Below are positions 1 through 12,280 of a stretch of DNA of 64,000 bases, piece after piece. Source of the stretch: Plotosus lineatus (lineage: Eukaryota; Chordata; Actinopteri; Siluriformes; Plotosidae); assembly GCA_024760905.1 (NCBI GenBank), contig CM045745.1, positions 13,095,282 to 13,159,281 of the forward strand, given 5' to 3'. The number at the start of each line of letters is the position of its first letter. Within the stretch, counting starts at the first letter, position 1. The notes under the pieces are model-generated. The model had not been told where the DNA came from. It worked only from the letters and a program-made list of their open reading frames with translations, and searched no databases. The position numbers and the translations under genes were made by a program.

Positions 1-571
1 GAGTTGTTCTGAGAACAGAATCTAGAATCACAAAAGGGGCACTCTTACACACATATCTGTGCCAAAGTGACTATTTCTTCTTTTCTAATACGTAAAATGA
101 TGGCAGCATTTTTTCATCATACTAAATGTTTATATAATTGTTTTCATTATATTACAAAGAAGAATGCACATAAATGTCACTTTATTCCATATCAATTATA
201 CTCACTGGAACTATCTGGCTTATTTAATAATTGACAATGCTATTTACAATAATAAACCAGCTCTTTCCACTGGCATATTTACTCTTAATAGAATAAATTA
301 CAAATTGTGAACTGGACAGAGACCGCATTTTCCAAGGCCATGCACATTTCTGAGTGAAGACGTTGTTGGCTACAAATAGCTTTTCTCCTGGAGCTGGGCA
401 ATACCTTAAACCAGCACTGTGAGCCCATACTCTTGCCATCAGATGTTCAAGTATTGACTGCTCTGGGCTTTTTGGACACAGGGTGACCATGAAAAGCTTG
501 GAGATTGGATGGGTATATATTTCTTCAATTTTTCTTATTCATAAAATTTCAGACTGGAATATGTTTTTCTT
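1..571. other. AT-rich stretch, no recognised feature
   Basis: There is no repeat, TIR or recognisable exon here. A minus-strand 88-codon frame at 224-490 is open, but it has no family I recognise and no convincing splice context. It is within chance expectation for AT-rich DNA. Confidence 0.5.
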
Positions 572-580
572 TTTAAACCA

Positions 581-924
581 ATTTATTCATTCATTTTCTT
601 TAACGGCTTAATCCTAATTAGGGTTGCGGCCAAGCTGGCGCCCATCTCAGTTGACTCTGGCCTAGGGCAGCGTACACCCTGGACAACTTGCTAGGCCATC
701 GCAGAGCAGAAACACGCTGACGACTATGCAGCCTACTCTTGTTGAAAGTCAGCAATGGTTCATATACATAAACCTCACACCATAGACAGTGAGAGACATG
801 GCCGTCCTTTGATAACCCAGTTAGCTGCACTGGGAGGACAGTGACAACCCATTCAGAGTGGGGCTTGAACCCTCAACCTTAGGATCAGTGATCCAGCACC
901 TTTATTACCAGGCCACCACTGTCC
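581..924 (-). mobile_element. SINE-A/L, near full length
   Basis: The copy is read on the minus strand: tRNA-like head near 924, the core shared by all SINE-A copies, and the L2-like TTAGGATTAAGC tail with a TGAA-rich end near 583. It is flanked by a 9-bp direct repeat, TTTAAACCA, at 572-580 and 925-933. That fits target-primed insertion. There is no protein; pol III A/B boxes in the head would be the internal promoter. The head is degraded relative to the 61360 copy. Confidence 0.85.
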
Positions 925-1002
925 TTTAAACCATTTTAAAGCTTTTAACTATTTTTTTAAATAACCTTCATTATAGTATGAAGCATCAAGCAAATAAATA
1001 TC

Positions 1003-1830
1003 ACCATGCTTTATTTAATAGTCATAGTCGGCATCTGTCCATCTTGTAAAATAATGGAAGCAAAGTGGTAACTAATCAGTGTGTCCCCATGAGAGCAGTG
1101 CCTTGAATGACCCAGCAGACCGATCATTGCATGACTGTCCTTTCTGCACAGATTACAGGTGAACTTCTTTGCTGTCTCAGGTTTCTGCATTGCCCTCTTC
1201 TGATTGTTTGTTGGATTTTTCTTCACCCCTTTTGAGGCCTTTCTTCACCTCTTTTGAGACCTTCCAGAATGGTGTGCAAATAATTCCCAGCTATTTGGCT
1301 CAATTTTAGTAAGTTTCATGTAATGATTGCAGATATCTTTAAAGCACAGTACTGAATAGCCAACTGGATGGCATCCTGCAGCCAGCTGTCCATAGATGAT
1401 GTCCATTGGAATATCGACAACCTGCATACAGTACATGTGTTTCAGTTCACGTTTATGGAGCTGGCACAGTAGAATATGCATGTTTTGGGAGCCAGATTGC
1501 TGCAGTCCACTTTGGTGTTAGTAATTTTGTCTTGCCGTGTAATGCAGAGAGTGTCAAATGTGTGAAAGTTTTCAAGGCAAGTCTCCTGTCTGATAGAAGT
1601 AGCCTAGGTTTCACTACCATGAAGCAAGGTTCTTAATTTTCATGCTTGACAAACTTGAATTTGGAGTTTTAGGTTAAGTGGTTGTTTTCCCATAGTCTGT
1701 CGCTCAGTTTAGCCAACACTTCTGCAGCTTTTGCAATGTATCGGTCAGTTTCTCTGTCAAAAGACAAGTTGTTAGTGATGATGGAGCCCAGATACGTTAA
1801 GCACTTTGCTTTCACTTCTGATCAATAGTG
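1003..1830 (-). pseudogene. Non-LTR retrotransposon C-terminal relic
   Basis: Minus-strand translation resembles the end of an endonuclease/reverse-transcriptase polyprotein. Near 1800-1660 there is a TYLGS-like segment followed by IAKAAEVLAKLSDRLW. At 1481-1245 comes a YGQLAAG...CFKDIC...PNSWE block typical of the post-RT region. At 1226-1011 a C-x2-C-x13-H-x3-C cluster (CNLC...GHSRHC) stands where such LINEs carry a terminal zinc knuckle. The pieces lie in different frames, so the copy is dead. The RT core and 5' half are absent. This is a different family from the RTE copies. I cannot name the clade with certainty. Confidence 0.7.
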
Positions 1831-1884
1831 GTGCAAAGATATCGTGAATCAGAATATCGTACAAATAAAACAGTGTATTTAATA

Positions 1885-3428
<1,544 letters not shown>

Positions 3429-3436
3429 TATATATG

Positions 3437-3492
<56 letters not shown>

Positions 3493-3500
3493 TACACAGA
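3437..3500. repeat. (TA)n(CA)n microsatellite
   Basis: This is the right flank of the Tc1 element and runs directly into M1. Confidence 0.95.
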
Positions 3501-3985
3501 GATCCCTCGCTTCTTCTCACTTTAATTCATGCGGCTTTAGTGCATCACGCTTTTTTAAAAAATATTTATCAAATTAAAAATGAGGAACTTTAGAAAGAAT
3601 AGGGGGAAAAGTTAAGGAAAATGCCACAAAATAAAGACAATTATGCAACAAAACCCAAACAAACAAAAACAAAAAACAACCCAAAACCCCCTATCAAAAC
3701 TTGTAAAGAGTAGCTGCAAAGTCGTCAGCGTGTTTCTGTCCTTTGCTTAAAAGGGTTGTGACAGGAAGGGCATCCGACCCAAAAACCTACGCCAAATCAA
3801 ACATGCGAATCAAGATGATTCGCTGTGGCGACTCCCGAGTAAAAGGGAAAAAGGCCGAAAGGAAGACAGATAGACATGTATGTATAAGTCAGTCGGCGGG
3901 GGTGGGGTGGGGGGGGGGTTGATCCTATTTCGCGGAATTCAATGGTTGCAGGGGGATCTCAGTTCCAATTAACCTCTATATATAA
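3495..3985 (+). mobile_element. M1: Tigger/pogo-like MITE, decayed
   Basis: It begins CAGAGATCCCTCGC like M3 and shares the internal stretch GTGCATCACG-poly(T)...AAATTAAAAATGAGGAA...GGGGAAAAGTTAAGGAAAATGCCA (joined here only as landmarks). The middle (about 3700-3868) is occupied by a SINE-A/R fragment. The right end still shows GATCCTATTTCGCGGAATTC and TTCCAATTAACC, but lacks the terminal GGGATCCCTGTA, so no intact TIR pair remains. Confidence 0.75.
3700..3868 (+). mobile_element. SINE-A/R fragment inside M1
   Basis: Only the late core (GAGTAGCTGCAAAGTCGTCAG) and the complete RTE-like module are present: GGGTTGTGACAGGAAGG, GCATCCGACC, then GATTCGCTGTGGCGAC and GGCCGAAAGG. Head and early core are missing, as expected for 5' truncation. 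Confidence 0.85.
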
Positions 3986-4520
3986 CTAATAACTATATAT
4001 AAAAGCCGGCTTTGCTTCTCGATTAGCACAGAGCATCATGGAATCGCACAATACACACCTGGCATTATGACAATTTAAGGCTTAAAGTGGACTATATTCA
4101 GTTGTTGAAGTGTGACAATGTTGTTGAAATACCAAAGAAAGTGCTCACTGCAAAGTTTGGTCGCTGTGACCTTTTGACATCACATTCCCCACACATGCTC
4201 AATCGTAATGCAAACTCGGCTTATTAAAAATACAGCCAATGGTTAGACGCTTTACATGTTGCTTATATGAAGGTGTGTAATATACAACAACAGGCATGTT
4301 ACGCCTGTGTTTGGAGAGGACTTGCCCTCTGATTTTGGGACAAACCATTGTTTTCATTATTTCTTTTGGTGGTGTGCCTAGCCTATGAACCCACATTTAC
4401 TGCCCCAGTGTACCAGGTTTTCACTCTTTAGCCTAATAGTCACTATTCATAATGCTGAAAATAAACCGGTGCACCTAGCGAAAAACTGAATCACGCACAG
4501 GTAGTGCATGCTAACCCCAT
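3985..4520. other. No recognised feature
   Basis: AT-rich sequence without tandem structure or a credible frame. Confidence 0.5.
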
Positions 4521-4524
4521 ATAG

Positions 4525-4605
4525 AAACACCCTTTTCAAGCATGGGGCTTGAGCCCAGGACCATATAGCTTTGAGGCAGAAGTGCTAACCACTAGACATG
4601 CTACT
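4525..4605 (-). mobile_element. tRNA-like SINE-B head relic
   Basis: The reverse complement reads TGTCTAGTGGTTAGCAC (A-box-like) and, further on, CTGGGCTCAAGCCCC (B-box-like), spaced as in the SINE-B heads. Nothing downstream of the head survives. Confidence 0.5.
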
Positions 4606-5258
4606 CTAGACGTACTGTGTCTTTAATATTGCAGTACTAGCGTGAAGCTACTGTGTGATATTTGTAGAATGAAATCTAACTGCTGAAGCCAGGTGTGTGG
4701 TTTACACCTTTTCATTAGCTAAATTAGCCCTTTTCCCACAATCACATGTAAATCTGCAATTGAGCCAACCTCTTAAAGATGTTGAGATACTTTGCAAATT
4801 GCCTGTGATTCACAACTGGATTGTGCTATATGCTGTCATGATTAGCAAGACAGCCAATTGATTGTATACATGAGCAGGTGTCGTAACTTACCTGATTCTT
4901 TCTAATTTGGTGCCACTCATGGGACAGTCTCTTTGAGAAGCATGATGTCATTTAGCAACATTGTGCATTTTGTGCATTCACATGATATCTTTTGTAAAAT
5001 ATTTGACTTACACGTAAATGAAGGGCATCACCGTTGTCCAGATTTAAAATTAAGGTCCATCAATCAAAGTAATTTATTCATCAATTCAGTTATTTATCTC
5101 AACATCTCCATAGCACTGAGGCCTCAGATCAAGAAGATTCATATGTGTGGAGTTTGTGTTTGTGTAGTATTTGTGTGGAGTTTGCATGTTCTTCCTATGC
5201 TTGCGTGGGTATCCTGGACTACTATAGTTTTCGCTCAGTCCAGAAACACACATTTGCT
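4606..5258. other. No gene; weak SINE-B body at 5145-5230
   Basis: Mostly featureless. The segment GAGTTTGCATGTTCTTCC at about 5179 resembles the body of SINE-B (compare the plus-strand copy at 42433), but it lacks head and tail. Confidence 0.4.
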
Positions 5259-5278
5259 CAACTTGCTACTCTCAATTT

Positions 5279-5354
<76 letters not shown>

Positions 5355-5374
5355 AAATTGAGAGTAGCAAGTTG
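5259..5374. repeat. Perfect palindrome with (TA)n loop
   Basis: A 23-bp arm at 5259-5281 (CAACTTGCTACTCTCAATTTC plus CC in two parts: CAACTTGCTACT and CTCAATTTCCC) is exactly inverted at 5352-5374. The roughly 70-bp (TA)n between the arms is itself self-complementary, so the whole 116 bp can fold into one hairpin or cruciform. Confidence 0.95.
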
Positions 5375-5378
5375 CATA

Positions 5379-5380
<2 letters not shown>

Positions 5381-5449
<69 letters not shown>
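5381..5449. repeat. (AT)n(GT)n microsatellite
   Basis: A second AT array lies only 6 bp after the palindrome arm. Confidence 0.95.
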
Positions 5450-5569
5450 AATTTGAGTGTGAATGGATTCTGTGTATGTAATTGTGTACTATGTTTGTGT
5501 CTCTGCCTTGCAAAAGCCAATCTGTTCTGGCGAAATAGTGTCCACCATCTCTTGGCCAATGTCAGGTAG

Positions 5570-5705
5570 GATAGGCTCCAGCTTTCAGGGAGGCTGGCAT
5601 CCATCTCAACCAACTCTGGTGGACGGAAGAATACACCCTGGACAGCTCACCAGGCCACGACAGGGCAGAAATACGCTGACGGCGATGCAGTTTACTCTTG
5701 ACACA
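5570..5705 (-). mobile_element. SINE-A/L fragment
   Basis: The reverse complement shows late core (CGCCGTCAGCGTATTTCTGCC) in parts, then the GTCCAGGGTGTATTC and GGCTGGCATCC portions of the L2-type module. Head and terminal tail are not recognisable. Confidence 0.75.
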
Positions 5706-5847
5706 TTAAAGTATGTATTACCTTTTCAAACGATATGATTTTATATACTATAAAGGGGAAAATGTTATGCGTTCACTAATCAGACCGGACAAGGTAATTG
5801 AAAAGACTGCCTTTTCTAACCTCATGTGTCTAGTGTCCAATATAATC

Positions 5848-6150
5848 TTCTTCGTCGTCTTCTTTTCCTTTTGGCTGTTCCCTTCAGGGGTCGCCATAGC
5901 GAATCATCTTCCTCCATCTCACCGTATCTTTTGCATCTTCTTCTCTTACACCAACTGCCTTCATGTCCTCCTTCACCACATCCATAAATTTCCTCGAGGT
6001 CTTCTGCCTGGTAGTTTCAACCTCAGCATCCTACTACCAATATATTCAGTATCCCTCCTCTGTACATGTCCAAACCATCTCAATCTAGCCTCTCTGACTT
6101 TGTCTCAAAAACATCTTACATGGGCTGTCCCTCTGATGTACTCATTTCGT
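5848..6150 (-). mobile_element. R1: RTE LINE 3' fragment
   Basis: The reverse complement matches the last 300 bp of R2 and R4: the post-RT segment with [19 protein letters not shown] coding, the [14 protein letters not shown] basic patch in damaged form, then the 3' end GCGACCCCTGAAGGGAAC and AAAAGGAAAAGAAG. It is strongly 5'-truncated with no usable frame. The 202-codon plus-strand frame over it is antisense. Confidence 0.9.
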
Positions 6151-6808
6151 GTCCGAGATAATCGGTGGTTTAAAGTGTTGTTCTTTCAGACAAATATTTT
6201 ATGTGAATACATGGGACTGAATAAATATGCATTCCTTACACAACTCACATTGGTGGCTCCAAAAATATATAGAACAAAAATCCCCAACCTGCAGAGGTTT
6301 TATTTATTTTCACGTTTATAGATTGGCCTGTTGAAATTAATCGTTAAGTCCACATGTGCATGACAGTGGTTATAGTGAGCTGGCCTTATGCGCTACTGAC
6401 ACGGTACATATGGGCTCAGATCTTTCTGTGAGACATTATTCAGTCACAATCATTTCCTTTCTCTAAGTAAGCGTTCCAGGTACCTTCAAGGTACACACTT
6501 CTCACTACTTGATCTGAAAGCTGTTTCTTCTAAAAAGTTCATCAGCACATCCTACTAGTACAGTTCTCATACCACAAGCTCCTGACAGTCCACAGATTAA
6601 AGAAATACTACGAAGGTTTTGAACCATCAGAGAAATGTTTCTTCTTTATTTGACTCCTCACTTTGTTTCATTTTTCTTTATTTATTATTCTTGTTGTTTT
6701 TTTTGCAAATTACTGTCTGGTCTGCTTACCATGATCACGTCACTCTTAAAGATTGATGGTGCAGACTGTGAATTTGATTAACCATTGAATAGCTGTGTGC
6801 CTTAGACC
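6151..6808. other. No recognised feature
   Basis: Non-repetitive AT-rich DNA; no frame above chance length. Confidence 0.5.
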
Positions 6809-7030
6809 AGTGGTTCCCAGCCTTGTTTTACTCCTGCACCCCGAAAAAGATTTTGCTCTGACCTCGCACCCCATGCATTTTATACTTTGTTCAAAGATAA
6901 AGGAAGTGGAATCATACTACATTTTATAAAAAATAAAAACTAAAAGATATTTATCTTAAAGTTACAGCCCTGCTGTATAACATAAGACAAATCAATACAG
7001 TTTGTAATCAGATGCTACAAATCAAAGTTG

Positions 7031-7032
<2 letters not shown>
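6809..7032 (+). mobile_element. Possible hAT 5' end
   Basis: CAGTGGTTCCCAGCCTTG followed by CACCCCGAAAAAG and CTCGCACCCC is the typical opening of CAGTGGTTCCC-type hAT elements. No inverted partner or 8-bp duplication is found before the GT array, so this is at best a truncated copy. Confidence 0.4.

Positions 7033-7079
<47 letters not shown>
7033..7079. repeat. (GT)n microsatellite
   Basis: Uninterrupted GT array. Confidence 0.98.
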
Positions 7080-7081
<2 letters not shown>

Positions 7082-7262
7082 AATAATTTTTTTTTTTTTA
7101 AAAAAGGTGACTTCAAAACATATTTGGATGAATATGTGTCACAACTGTTTCTCACCAGATGAGCCCCGCCTCACTGTGGCACAAGCAGCTATCACGAACC
7201 AATAACCTTTTGAGGGATTCCACCTCTGCACACTTTTCCGGCCTGTACTGTTCTCATTCATC

Positions 7263-7494
7263 TTGGGGCAGTTGTGGTCTAGTGGTATAGGGCAAGGTTG
7301 TGGGGGTTCAAGTCCCACTCTCCACAAGGTCTTTCATAAAGATTAGCTGCGTAGCCGTCAGTGTGTTTTTGCCCGTTGCTAAAGAGTTGTGTCAGGAAGG
7401 GCATCCGACGTAAAAACCTATGCCAAATCAAACATGCGAATCATTCGCTGTGGCGACCCCTGAGAAAAAGGGAAAAAGCCGAAAGGAAGTCTCA
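7263..7494 (+). mobile_element. SINE-A/R with core deletion
   Basis: It has a clear head: GTGGTCTAGTGGTATAGGGC (A box) and GGGGGTTCAAGTCCC (B box). It then passes almost directly to the end of the core (GTAGCCGTCAGTGTG) and the full RTE-like module, ending GGGAAAAAGCCGAAAGGAAG. About 100 bp of core present in the 30383 copy is missing. Confidence 0.9.
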
Positions 7495-7841
7495 ATCTGT
7501 TCTTAGTGCAGTAGTCTGATAACTTGAACAAAATGTCTGTTATGTTCTGGAAAAAAAATGAGAAGTTGTTTGGGAGAACAAGTGTATTAACAGTGAATAC
7601 ACAGAGAAGTGTTTTCATCTCCAGCTTGAAGCTTGTGTAGCTGCTGTGCTGTGAGAATGCATATATCGGTTTGTAAACAATATAAATTCAGAAGGCATTT
7701 TAAGAAAACTCACGTTAACTCTGACATGGTTTCTAATGCTTGACAAGAACATTGAACATTGTTTTTCTAATTATAATATTTATAACAGAACCTGTCTGTC
7801 TTATTATTTACTTTTTCTTCTTTCCTGTCTCCTTGTTGCTT

Positions 7842-7906
7842 CATTATTATTATTATTATCATTATTATTATTATTATCATCATTATTATTATTATTATTA
7901 TTATTA

Positions 7907-7943
<37 letters not shown>

Positions 7944-8096
7944 CATTATTATTATTATTATCATAGCATTATTATCATTATTATTATTATTATTATCATC
8001 ATTATTATTATTATTATTATCATTATTATTATTATTATTATCATTATTATTATCATTATTATCATTATTATTATTATTATGATCTTCATCATTATT

Positions 8097-8127
<31 letters not shown>

Positions 8128-8244
8128 TTATTATCATTATTATTATTATTATCATTAGCATTATTATCATTATTATTATTATTATTATCATTATTATTAT
8201 TATTATTATCATTATTATCATTATTATTATTATTATTATCATCA

Positions 8245-8281
<37 letters not shown>

Positions 8282-8289
8282 CATTATTA

Positions 8290-8325
<36 letters not shown>
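7842..8325. repeat. 484-bp (TTA/TCA)n trinucleotide block
   Basis: An almost pure trinucleotide array in which TTA is regularly interrupted by TCA (ATT/ATC in another frame). It yields long Ile, Tyr/His, Leu/Ser, Asn/Asp or Met/Ile frames on both strands. None is a gene. Confidence 0.98.
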
Positions 8326-8326
<1 letters not shown>

Positions 8327-8584
8327 AAGCCTGGATTTTCTTTCTCATTATTCACTATATAATATTTCTATTCACACATGTTGTTATAATTGTATTTAAT
8401 GCTATACTACACACCTGTTGGTTTTGTTGGTACAGTTGGGTGAAGTAGATGTTGTCTGTAAGTAAATTCTAAATGTCTGTGACACAGCTCGAGTGAAATG
8501 ATTACTCAGCATGGTGTACATGTTATCTTTCCATTTGAATATAGAAATGCTTTGGTCCTATATGTTGTGAGATAAAACAATGTA

Positions 8585-9026
8585 CAGGGATCCCTTGATA
8601 CATCACGCTTCAATTCATGTGGCTTCAGTGCATCATGTTTTTTTGTTTTTTATTTTTTTTTAATATTCGTTGAATTAAAAAATAAGGAAATTAAGGAAGA
8701 ATAGGGGAAGAGTTGAGGAAAAATGCCACAAAAACAAAGTCAATTATGCAAAAAAAACAAAAACAAAAAAAATCCCAAAACCTCCCATCAAAACTTCTTA
8801 CATTTTTGTGAGGTGCGCATCTGAGTGCGTGCACGTGCAGCAGGAGTGTGTGTGTGTATATATTTTATTTACATCTTATGTATTATTTTTTAATGTTTAA
8901 TTATTATTATTATAAGTATTTATAGCATTGAATATGTATTTATTGATATTATATACACATGTACATATACATCAGTCGGGGTGGGGGAGTTGATCCCAAT
9001 TAACCGTGGAAAGTGAGGGATCCCTG
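8585..9026 (+). mobile_element. M2: Tigger/pogo-like MITE, complete
   Basis: The ends CAGGGATCCCTTGATAC and GTGAGGGATCCCTG are inverted, and TA lies on both sides (8583-8584, 9027-9028). The interior is non-coding and matches M3 and M4: GTGCATCATG-poly(T), GAAATTAAGGAAGAATAGGG, GAGGTGCGCATCTGAGTGCG. Assignment to Tigger/pogo rests on TA target and terminus style, so it is an inference. Confidence 0.85.
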
Positions 9027-9082
9027 TACTACTGTTATTATGAGACTGTTATATATTACAAAATCCAATACATGCACTTCAA

Positions 9083-9083
<1 letters not shown>

Positions 9084-9115
<32 letters not shown>
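9084..9115. repeat. (GTT)n microsatellite
   Basis: Pure trinucleotide array. Confidence 0.95.
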
Positions 9116-9278
9116 AGTACTTTTTTCAAGCCATATTTCTTCATCCCCCATGTTGGATTGTTTTCATGACTCGGGCCCTTCCAAGTTAATTGAATAACCG
9201 AAAATAACCATAGACATGAATTTTTCTTTGAAAATAATAAATAGTCTGTTGAGTAAAAGATTTATTGATATAAATCTG

Positions 9279-9615
9279 GGCAGTGGTGGCCTGGTGGTAA
9301 GAGTGTTGAATCGCTGATCCTACAGTTGGAGTTTCAAGCCCCACTCTCAACGGGTTGTCACTGTCCCCTCAGTGCAGCTAACTGGGTTATCAAAGACTGG
9401 CCATGTCTCTCACTGTCTATGTTGAGAGGCTGTAAAAAAACATTGCTGACTTTCATCAAGAGTTGCTGCATAGCTGTCGGCATGTCTCTGCCCCACAATG
9501 GCCTGGCAGGCTGTCCAGGGTGTACTGTGTCCTCGCCCAGAGTCGGCTGAAATGGGTGCCACCCTCCCCATGACCCTAATTAGGATTAAGCAGTTTAGAA
9601 AATGAATGAATGAAT
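9279..9615 (+). mobile_element. SINE-A/L with 12-bp target duplication
   Basis: Complete head-core-tail copy. The head GCAGTGGTGGCCTGGTGG has lost the consensus B box (GAGTTTCAAGCCCC). The tail ends in (AATG)n. GATATAAATCTG is repeated exactly at 9267-9278 and 9616-9627. T1 begins three bases after the right duplicate. Confidence 0.95.
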
Positions 9616-9631
9616 GATATAAATCTGAATA

Positions 9632-10419
9632 CAGACGCTCCCCGACTTCGGTTTTAGTTCAGTTCCGGACGGCTGAATGTAAGGTGAAAAAAAAAAAAGT
9701 AAGTTGTTACTGTATGTTCCAGTGATGTATGGCGTTCATACTGTACTATACATCCATAAATACCATTGCCATATCTCATAAAACACCCCTAAATCAATTA
9801 TTATAAACATAACATTGTAAAATAATATCAAATATATCAAATAATATCAACATTAATTTCAAATAAATTAAATTCAAGCAAAATTAATTTTAATCAAATT
9901 CACTCATCAAATACAGTATCAAATAGAACCTTTAACATTCTCTGTGATGTGATCTTTCTGCTTGTAAATGGTTCCGATGGTCGACGGAGCCATTTGGAAG
10001 AAACGTGCAACATTCACATGTTTTTCACCAGCATTTTTCTTGATAATAGCCATCTTCATTTCTAACGAGATGGTTTGCCGCTTTTTCTGATTACCATCAT
10101 CACTTGTAGACTTATGCTTCTGACCAACCATATTTGCTTAGGGTTACAAAAGTCCACAAAACAGTGTAAACACAAAGATCACAGAGACGACGTCTTAATA
10201 CAAGGGTAACATGCAGTGAACTGGGAAGAAGGAGGGGCACATTCAGTCTGTCGTTTGTAAACAATGGATGCAGCGTAATGCGTAAGTAGTGTATTACGTC
10301 AGCGTACTACGTAGGTACGTCTTGTACTACAGAGAACACGCGAAACTCAACATAATTTTTTTCTAAACGTAAAATCGAAAAATACGTAAAATGAATGAAC
10401 GTAAAGTGGGGAGTGTCTG
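9632..10419 (-). mobile_element. T1: Tigger/pogo-like element with DNA-binding domain
   Basis: The termini CAGACGCTCCCCGACTT and (inverted) CAGACACTCCCCACTTTACG are flanked by TA at 9630-9631 and 10420-10421. At 788 bp it is far shorter than an autonomous Tigger (about 2.5 kb). It keeps the N-terminal part of a transposase on the minus strand but no DDE catalytic region, so it is non-autonomous. Confidence 0.88.
9919..10131 (-). pseudogene. Tigger-like transposase N-terminal (HTH) fragment
   Basis: A 70-residue frame. MVGQKHKSTSDDGNQKKRQ is followed by a Psq/CENP-B-type helix-turn-helix: ISLEMKMAIIKKNAGEKHVN, then VARFFQMAPSTIGTIYKQKD. This is the domain with which Tigger/pogo transposases (and TIGD/JRK-type host proteins) bind TIRs. 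The second CENP-B HTH and the DDE domain are absent, and the frame ends shortly after ITENVKGSI. The reading frame is intact over the HTH, so a short DNA-binding peptide is conceivable. Nothing here shows expression. Confidence 0.75.
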
Positions 10420-10421
10420 TA

Positions 10422-10962
10422 CATACGATAACAGAATATGGAAGATATCTTTAATTAAATATTAGATTTTTTTATGATAGAGACAATTTATTAAAGTCTG
10501 AGTCTTGCATGAGAAACCAAGCTCATTATTTCAGACCAGCGTTTGCAATAAGAACAGAAAACCTAGTTGTTTACCAGACAACTTCTTGACAGTAAATAGT
10601 TTGGTTATAAACAAATATAAATTATATCATATTCATTGTCTACACAGGACTTCAAAACCAAAAATAATCTTTTGAAACTGGTAATCAGAGATTATGATCA
10701 ATTGATAATTGTCTGTTGTCGTATACCAGCATATCCATAAGTGTTTGACTCTTTGTGTTTTCTGATTATATTCATTCTGCTCTTGTGTTTTGATATGCAA
10801 ATCATCATGATGGCTCGATTAATATGCAAATTCGTATATAGGTGATATGGTAATATTCAAAGCATGTATTCTCCACTTTCCCCTGAAAATTGTTGGAAGC
10901 ATTGCTGTTGTTTATTTTCTGTTTTGTTTTATTGTAAGGGATGATTAATAAGAAAGAGAGAG
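10422..10962. other. No recognised feature
   Basis: AT-rich unique sequence. Confidence 0.5.
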
Positions 10963-10987
10963 TGTGTGCATGTTTGTGTGTGTGTTT

Positions 10988-11033
<46 letters not shown>

Positions 11034-11079
11034 ATGCATGTGTGCAGCGTGCACACGCGTATGTGTGTGTGTTTGTGTG
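10963..11079. repeat. (GT)n array with TTTG and GCATG interruptions
   Basis: Imperfect GT repeat; the Cys/Val-rich frames over it are artefacts. Confidence 0.95.
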
Positions 11080-11371
11080 TGTTACATTTCTCTGCCTCCG
11101 CTTCCAGTTATATTGTGTTTTGTTGGTTCACCTCACCTTAACTCCTCACTTGAAGTTTCTGTGATTTGTCTGTCTGCTTGTCTGAGAAGTATTTTTTATG
11201 ATGCGCAGAGTCTGAGTGGTGAACTGTGAGCCTTTATTCTGTGTTCCATTTTCATTCCTAATCCACACCTCAGTTCTTCTTTATTTTTGCATGTGTATGA
11301 AATAAACTTTGAGAGAGGAAGAGAGATTATATTTCACAAAAAATATGACTTTTTTAATTTCAATTAAATGT
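11080..11371. other. No recognised feature
   Basis: Ordinary sequence between a GT array and the TIR element at 11372. Confidence 0.5.
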
Positions 11372-11902
11372 GAGCCACTCCACCAAAAGTAGGCTCTTGG
11401 GTCCAAAAATGAACTTTTTACACAGTCAGATAGAGGAGGCCCAATGCTGCCAAATGCAGCAAAAAGTTTGTCAATACCTTGAAAACTGACAAAGCTATGC
11501 TATTTCTTGTGTCAGCATTCAACTAAAAATTTCAAAAGACGTTTTAGAGAAAATCTTTAGTTCCAAGATCATTAGTCCTTAGCAACCAAACATTTTAATG
11601 CACCTCAGCCATATAAACTTTGAGAAAACATGTCTAGGAAGAGTTTTAGGAAGAGATGATAAGAGAAATCATCCTCATTTCATCGCCCTTTTTAAACCCA
11701 TCAGTCACCGTGCTGACTCCAAAAATTACCAAAAAAAACGACTATTTTTTTTTTATTTCTGTTTATTCCAATAAGTATCTTTATGTATCTTTTTGACCAT
11801 TATATAAAGGTTCAAATCCCTTCAAATGATACTGATTGAACAAAAACACTGTCAGGTTCAAACAATCACACTGAAATTAAGAAAACGAAATATAAGAAAA
11901 CT

Positions 11903-12143
11903 CTAACAAAACTCTCTGATCTCTTTATACAAGTAACCTTCATCAACTCCGCCCTCAGCATCATCATCTTCATCTATATCCTGCTCCGCGGATAAGATCA
12001 CATCTTCTTCACAAACACCAGTCATCACACTTTTATTAACAGATGCCTCTTCTTCATCAACATCAAAATCAAAATCTTCATCAACACTGCTGGCATAGTC
12101 ATCAGTTTGTTCATATGTAAAAGGAATGAAACATTTAAGTATT
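11903..12143 (-). pseudogene. Acidic C-terminal coding remnant
   Basis: The minus strand is open for about 76 codons and ends at TAG (11903-11905). The protein is strikingly acidic, with DEDFDFDVDEEE, CEEDVILSAEQDIDEDDDAE and a terminal YLYKEIREFC. An upstream TGA closes the frame near 12145, and no AG acceptor is evident just inside it, so the exon start is unknown. Asp/Glu-rich termini occur in several transposase families, but no catalytic motif is visible. I infer that this is the tail of a lost element protein. Confidence 0.45.
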
Positions 12144-12280
12144 TTTCAGGTCTTGACCAATTTCCGTACAAAACTAAACAACCCACAATCCAGCATGTCC
12201 AATCCAGACAAGATTACACACAAATCAAATGATCAAAAAAATTCCATAATAAAATTTTGCATGCAGAGAAAAATACTCAC

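Noticed and set aside
224..490. 88-codon minus-strand frame
   Set aside because: No family recognised, no splice context, near chance length.
5282..5438. CRISPR-like array from repeated spaced units
   Set aside because: Units are plain TA dinucleotides with one palindromic spacer; a vertebrate genome with no cas genes.
5145..5613. Tyr/Ile-repeat frames over TA arrays (also near 13017, 30605, 52741, 58600, 61135)
   Set aside because: Dinucleotide repeats give endless YIYI or HTHT frames; no unique coding sequence supports them.
6809..7032. Complete hAT element
   Set aside because: Only the left terminus is recognisable; no inverted right end or 8-bp duplication was found.
7740..8399. Long open frames of Ile, Asn/Asp, Tyr/His or Met residues (up to 219 codons)
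   Set aside because: They are direct translations of the TTA/TCA array, open in several frames on both strands. Length alone means nothing here.
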